Of a DNA stretch of 64,000 nucleotides, positions 60,519 through 64,000 are shown one piece after another. The translations under genes and the position numbers were made by a program. Under the pieces are notes generated by a model. It worked only from the letters and a program-made list of their open reading frames with translations. It made no database searches and was not told where the DNA came from. Source of the DNA: Mytilus californianus (Eukaryota; Mollusca; Bivalvia; Mytilida; Mytilidae); NCBI RefSeq assembly GCF_021869535.1, contig NW_026262712.1, positions 111,721,640 to 111,785,639 on the forward strand, read 5' to 3'. Each line of letters starts with the position of its first letter. Positions within the stretch are counted from its first letter, which is position 1.

Positions 60519-60556
60519 TATTTCGGCTTAACAAATAGCCTTCGTCGGTGTCAATA
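60519..60556 (-). promoter_or_regulatory. Hammerhead-like motif in the PLE 3' untranslated region
   Basis: On the - strand the order is CCGACGA, then GGCT..AGCC around an ATTTGTTA loop, then GAAA. Against the hammerhead core CUGAUGA-stem II-GAAA this has two U-to-C changes. PLEs are known to carry hammerhead motifs near their ends, so this is probably a decayed one. Confidence 0.4.
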
Positions 60557-60723
60557 ATTTTAACAAATCTGATTGTAGGTGTAAAAACAGATCAGTAATA
60601 CAGGTAAGTTTAGGTCTATTGATTTTAATCCATAATCTTGAACATCATAATATAAACAAAACTCGATACTCTAATATACGTGACTGTGTATATTTACATT
60701 CCAAAATGAGTGAAAAACAAAAC

Positions 60724-61506
60724 TTAGTATTTCTTATTGATGCCGTTTGGATGATTTACATTTAGTTCCTTTATCCAAAAGCTTTCCCGAACCTGTCGCT
60801 GGGCATCACTCCAGTGAATGTTCTGTTCAATCACTAGGATTTTCATGCGATTAAAGTCATCAAGTTTGTGACCTGATTGTCTGAAATGCTGAGAAACTGG
60901 GAGAAGTTGCTTCTCAGAGATATCACTCCTATGGCCATTGAGGCGTTTGTGGAAAAGCTGCTTTGACTCACCAACATATTGGAGGCCACAAACCGAACAT
61001 TCCAGTATGTAAATAACGTTCATACTTTTGCAAGTAACATTGCAAAATATCTTATAGTTATTTTCGGTTGCCTTACTGTGAAACGTTGATGAATGTTGCA
61101 TCTGTAGGCAGCATTTGCAGCGTTTTTCCTCACACGAACGACATTCTCCAGAAGTACTTCTATTATCAGACACTTTAGCCCGCCATAACAGCTTCCGCAG
61201 ACTGTTGGGTTGCCTAAAAGCTATCATGGGAGGCTCGGGAAAAATCTTGGATAGTTTGGAATTCTTTTCAACTGTTTTCCAATGCTCACGAATGACACCA
61301 AAGCTGTTTTTGAGGGATGGGTGGTAAGTGAGAACACATGGAGTCCTTTTTTTTTTCTTTTTATCTTTGTATTCTAAAAGTTTACTCCTAGGAAATGATT
61401 CCGCTTTCTGAAAACGTTTTTTGATATTTCTGTGTTTGTATCCCCTTTTCTTCAAGCGGGTTTCAAGTTGACGTAGTTGGGGCAATATGCGCAATTGTTT
61501 CTCCAT
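60724..61506 (-). pseudogene. PLE thumb and GIY-YIG endonuclease
   Basis: 260 residues. Residues 10-36 (LRQLETRLKKRGYKHRNIKK onward) continue the RT thumb. A cysteine cluster, ECRSCEEKRCKCC at 121-133, is the zinc-binding linker typical of these elements. The GIY-YIG nuclease follows: VIYILECSVCGLQYVGESKQ at 164-183, HKRLNGHRSD at 186-195 with arginine 188 and histidine 192, and the metal-binding glutamate 241 in RESFWIKEL. The family uses this domain to nick the genomic target. All catalytic positions look present, so this part would be intact if it were joined to the RT. Confidence 0.92.
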
Positions 61507-61860
61507 AGACGGTAATGGTAACCTTTTGTTCTGTAGCTCAGTCCATATCGTAAACTTGGATATTTATGATGGCTCGTTTCGAAGCTGAGACATTTTCACA
61601 TATGTGGTTAAATTTTCCGGGCACGAAGTGTGATTCATTTTTCCGTAAATTAGCATACCTTGAAATTCTTTTCGTGATGCGGCTCTTCATTGTAAAAAGT
61701 CCCTTTTTTCACACAATAATTTCTTTGAAAATTTAATACTTTGAATACATATAATAACTCCATAGTTTTTACACATTTATTCTATGGTCCTATACTTTCC
61801 AGATCAACACAAATGGTTAAGCTCAGTCACTTGTTAAAAATAGAAACATGTCCAATATCA

Positions 61861-62352
61861 CTACACAGAGATTTTTTGTTTACACACAACTTTTGTGTTC
61901 CTCAATTGGAGGCGCAATAGGGATATTGACCCAGTTGTTTTTTTTGTTGTTTCTGTGCTGGAACATATTCGCTTGACTTTTAGTGCCTGACTGTACGGGA
62001 TGCTCTTAGTCAGATGAGGAGGATGGCAACTTTTAGGGGACAGATACTGATGAGTGTCAGTAGGTTTAGAATATAGATCTGTGGATGTGATGCCATCTGT
62101 GAGCGAGCTGAAAGTATCGAGGAAGGCGATTTTGGATTTAGATTTCTCATGAGTAAATTTGTTACTTGGATGTATGTTGTTGACATGAGTGATGAAAGTA
62201 TCTAAATCCTCGTCACTTTTATTCCATTTCATATCCACATCATCTATAAATCTAAACCAGGAAAGCGGTTTTTCGATGAAAGATTCAATGAGTTGTTTTT
62301 CTAATTTGCCCATGAATGTGTTGGCATATGATGGAGCAACTTTGGTGCCCAT
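61861..62352 (-). pseudogene. PLE reverse transcriptase, catalytic palm
   Basis: MGTKVAPSYANTFMGKLEKQ opens the segment at residues 1-20; the M belongs to the conserved TAMGTK motif and is not a start. The catalytic box FRFIDDV has its aspartates at 37 and 38. It is followed by SKIAFLDT and YSKPTDTHQYLSPKSCHPPH, which position the thumb. After CSSTETTKK the frame leaves the family sequence and ends at a stop near 61861, because unrelated sequence begins there. Confidence 0.9.
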
Positions 62353-63154
62353 AGCAGTTCATTAACTTGCAAATAATGATCTCCATCAAAAGTGAAGTTG
62401 TTTTTCTTTAGTACCAGCGTGAGCATTTTGAACAGGCATTCAGTAGGTGGATGTTTCACTGGTCTGGAATTCCAAACTTCTTTACATGCATCAATGCCAT
62501 CTGCATGTGGAATATTTGTGTAGAGGGAGGTAACATTCATAGAAACAAGTGTCGTGTCGGAGGGAAATGGATTTAAGGCCTGCATTTTTCTAAGATAATC
62601 GGTTGTATCTTTAATGTGAGATGGTAAGTCTTCAACATGTTGACGAAGATGGAAGTCAACGAATTCCGATATTTTTTCCGTCGGATGACCGTTCGCTAAA
62701 ACTATAGGTCTTCCGGGGTTATTGGCCTTGTGAATTTTAGGTAAAAGATAAAATTTGCCCGGTTTTGGATTTTCTGGTTTCAAATATTCAAGAGTTTTGT
62801 CATCGATGAAACCATCGTTGGCATTTCTACCAAGCTATCAGTTATTTCTCTGCTAAAACATGTTGTAGGATCAGAGTCTAGTGTTTGGTAGAACCTTGCA
62901 TCGCCAAGTTGTCGTTCAGCCTCTTGAATATAGGCAGATTTATCCATGACAACCACTGCACTGCCTTTGTCTGCAAGTTTAATGACGATATTGTTGTTAG
63001 ATCGTAAGTTTCAGTGCAGCCCGTTCTTCATTGGTAAGATTGTCAAAAGGTTTATTGTTATTTCTGGTATTTCTAATAATGTCCGACTTAAAGTTGTCAA
63101 TAAATGATTCCAAGGTTGCATTTTTGCTCGGTTTAGGGATCCAAGAACTCTTTT
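62301..63154 (-). pseudogene. PLE reverse transcriptase, N-terminal half (frameshifted)
   Basis: From about 63010 one frame gives [20 protein letters not shown] and the region to [11 protein letters not shown]. After a shift near 62825 the frame resumes with FYLLPKIHKANNPGRPIVLA, DFHLRQHVEDLPSHIKDTTD and VSMNVTSLYTNIPHADGIDA. These are fingers and first palm motifs; the aspartate usually found in the SLYTNIP motif region reads as asparagine (MNVTSLYTNIP). The frame runs past the join with the next segment because one base is missing in the codon before the TAMGTKVAP motif. Confidence 0.88.
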
Positions 63155-63892
63155 TTATAAATTTGTAGTTGTTCTCGTCTTCTGAAATTTCTGAGTCACT
63201 ATCCGAGCTTTTGTTGTTATTCTCCTTCGACGCGAAATATTCCTTAATGCGTAGACTTCTGGCAAATTGTCAAGGTCTTCCGACAATTTAGTTTCATTGA
63301 CAGGGGCAGGTAGAGGACAGAAATTAAGGCCTCTCGAGAGAAGGGATGTTTCCGATTCCGTCAACTGGTGTTTGGAAAGATTGACCACAATGTTGGAGGG
63401 TGAATCAGTCCTTTGTGGTCTACGTTTAAAGCGTCTTTTTCGTTTTCTCTTTTCCTCAGATGGTAAAGAAGGATGGATATATTCGATGCCATCCCTGCGG
63501 AATTGTTTTTGTCTTTCACTCAAATTTTTGGATTGTATAGTTGTTATGTCTTTAAGGCGAGTATTGATAGCATCACAATTGTCAGATGTTAGATCTCTTT
63601 TGCAGCTATTCAAAGGGGTATTAAATTCGCCAGTAAGAGTTTTGAGATGTTCTTCGCAGTGTTGTTTGAGGAGGACCATTAACCGCTTGGAACAATGGTA
63701 GAAAGTTTGATCCCATCTGCGAAGTGATGTGTTGGATAAATTACCAGGTGCTTGTGGCTTGATCTTGATTCGTAGTCCGTTAGGAATACTTTCATTATAC
63801 TCATAATGAATTAAATTAGATAAATGGTGTTCAGTTCTAATTTGTTTTTGTTGAATAGCTCTAAGTTGTTCAAAATAATCATTGGTGTTCAT
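63155..63892 (-). pseudogene. PLE N-terminal region
   Basis: 245 residues from the ATG at 63892-63890 (MNTNDYFEQLRAIQQKQIRT). The segment is basic, with a cluster KRKRKRRFKRRPQR near residue 135. It precedes the RT domain in PLEs of this type; its role in the family is not well defined. It includes a SKHQLTESETSLLSRGLNFC motif that commonly leads into PLE RTs. The + strand frame at 63267-63701 is its antisense shadow. Confidence 0.85.
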
Positions 63893-64000
63893 ATTATAGG
63901 AGCTAGAAACTTAAGTTCACTGGGATTATGTGAGTAACATAATACAGGTCATTCACAGGAAAAATAATATAGAAGTCTATAAAAAGGACCAACCAGCACA
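63893..64000. other. Sequence upstream of the PLE start
   Basis: 108 bases to the window edge. No 540-base repeat or other long terminal repeat is visible on this side. Confidence 0.5.

Larger units (their letters stand above)
60442..63892 (-). mobile_element. Penelope-like element with C-terminal GIY-YIG endonuclease
   Basis: Read on the - strand, the element starts at an ATG at 63892 and ends after a GIY-YIG nuclease at 60724, plus a 3' untranslated region to about 60442. RT followed by GIY-YIG is the canonical Penelope/Poseidon/Neptune order. The coding sequence is broken at several places: near 63020, near 62825, by a one-base loss near 62345, and by an insertion or unspliced intron between about 61900 and 61510. 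It is inactive. Confidence 0.93.

Noticed and set aside
63267-63701. 144-codon + strand frame
   Set aside because: It is the antisense of the PLE N-terminal region, which has the better codon pattern and a family motif.

Overview
The window is AT-rich animal DNA with spliced, intron-containing genes and very dense retroelements. The repeat families, the mix of Penelope-like elements, an L1/Tx1-type LINE and bivalve-style dispersed repeats all suggest a marine bivalve, most likely a mussel (Mytilus or a relative). That assignment is inference from remembered repeats, not from a search. No rRNA, tRNA, CRISPR array or bacterial-type operon was found.

Host genes. The only convincing host locus is a three-copy array on the + strand, between about 9.7 and 40.6 kb. 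Copy 1 (9761-13624) has four coding exons with matching splice phases. It encodes a protein of about 107 residues with a signal peptide, six cysteines in the mature part and a hydrophobic C-terminal tail that could be a GPI-anchor signal. Copies 2 (31614-31965) and 3 (37973-40607) keep the signal-peptide exon and the tail exon, but I cannot find the two cysteine exons. Because the missing exons form a symmetric cassette (phase 1 to phase 1), the shortened genes still read in frame. Copies 1 and 2 lie in a segmental duplication covering roughly 9.47-15.7 kb and 30.47-34.1 kb.

Retroelements. From 1 to about 5.17 kb on the - strand lies an L1/Tx1-type LINE, cut by the left window edge. It has a CCHC ORF1, an unusual extra ORF with membrane-like segments, and an endonuclease-RT ORF whose ATG overlaps the stop of the extra ORF. 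A decayed second LINE lies at 53.27-54.86 kb on the + strand. Two lineages of Penelope-like elements (PLEs) are present. One, at 60.5-63.9 kb on the - strand, has RT followed by a C-terminal GIY-YIG nuclease and is broken by frameshifts and an insertion. The other occurs as many truncated copies (6.4-8.7, 10.9-11.3, 25.1-25.5, 29.3-30.4, 48.8-49.8, 49.9-50.7, 52.2-52.6, 56.0-56.9 kb). Its RT ends in a stop, followed by long conserved noncoding tails and no GIY-YIG domain. Solo tails and other dispersed repeats fill much of 14-15, 24-25, 32-38 and 42-52 kb.

DNA transposons and structured repeats. A 1.9 kb Harbinger-like element with 3-bp target duplications sits in the intron of copy 3. A TIR pair with TA ends spans 41.4-46.8 kb. 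There are also smaller TIR elements at 23.1 and 27.4 kb, a pearl/CvA-like tandem core at 24.4-25.1 kb and a 540-bp tandem/inverted repeat array at 57.6-60.4 kb. The structures I would look at first are an array of CpG-containing palindromes at 15.79-16.02 kb, a palindromic 26-bp tandem repeat upstream of copy 3, a near-perfect 77-nt hairpin at 28.07 kb, and two hammerhead-ribozyme-like motifs at 42.78 and 60.53 kb. Large stretches (16.1-20.3, 20.9-23.1, 25.5-27.4, 34.5-36.2 and 54.9-56.0 kb) show nothing I can name.
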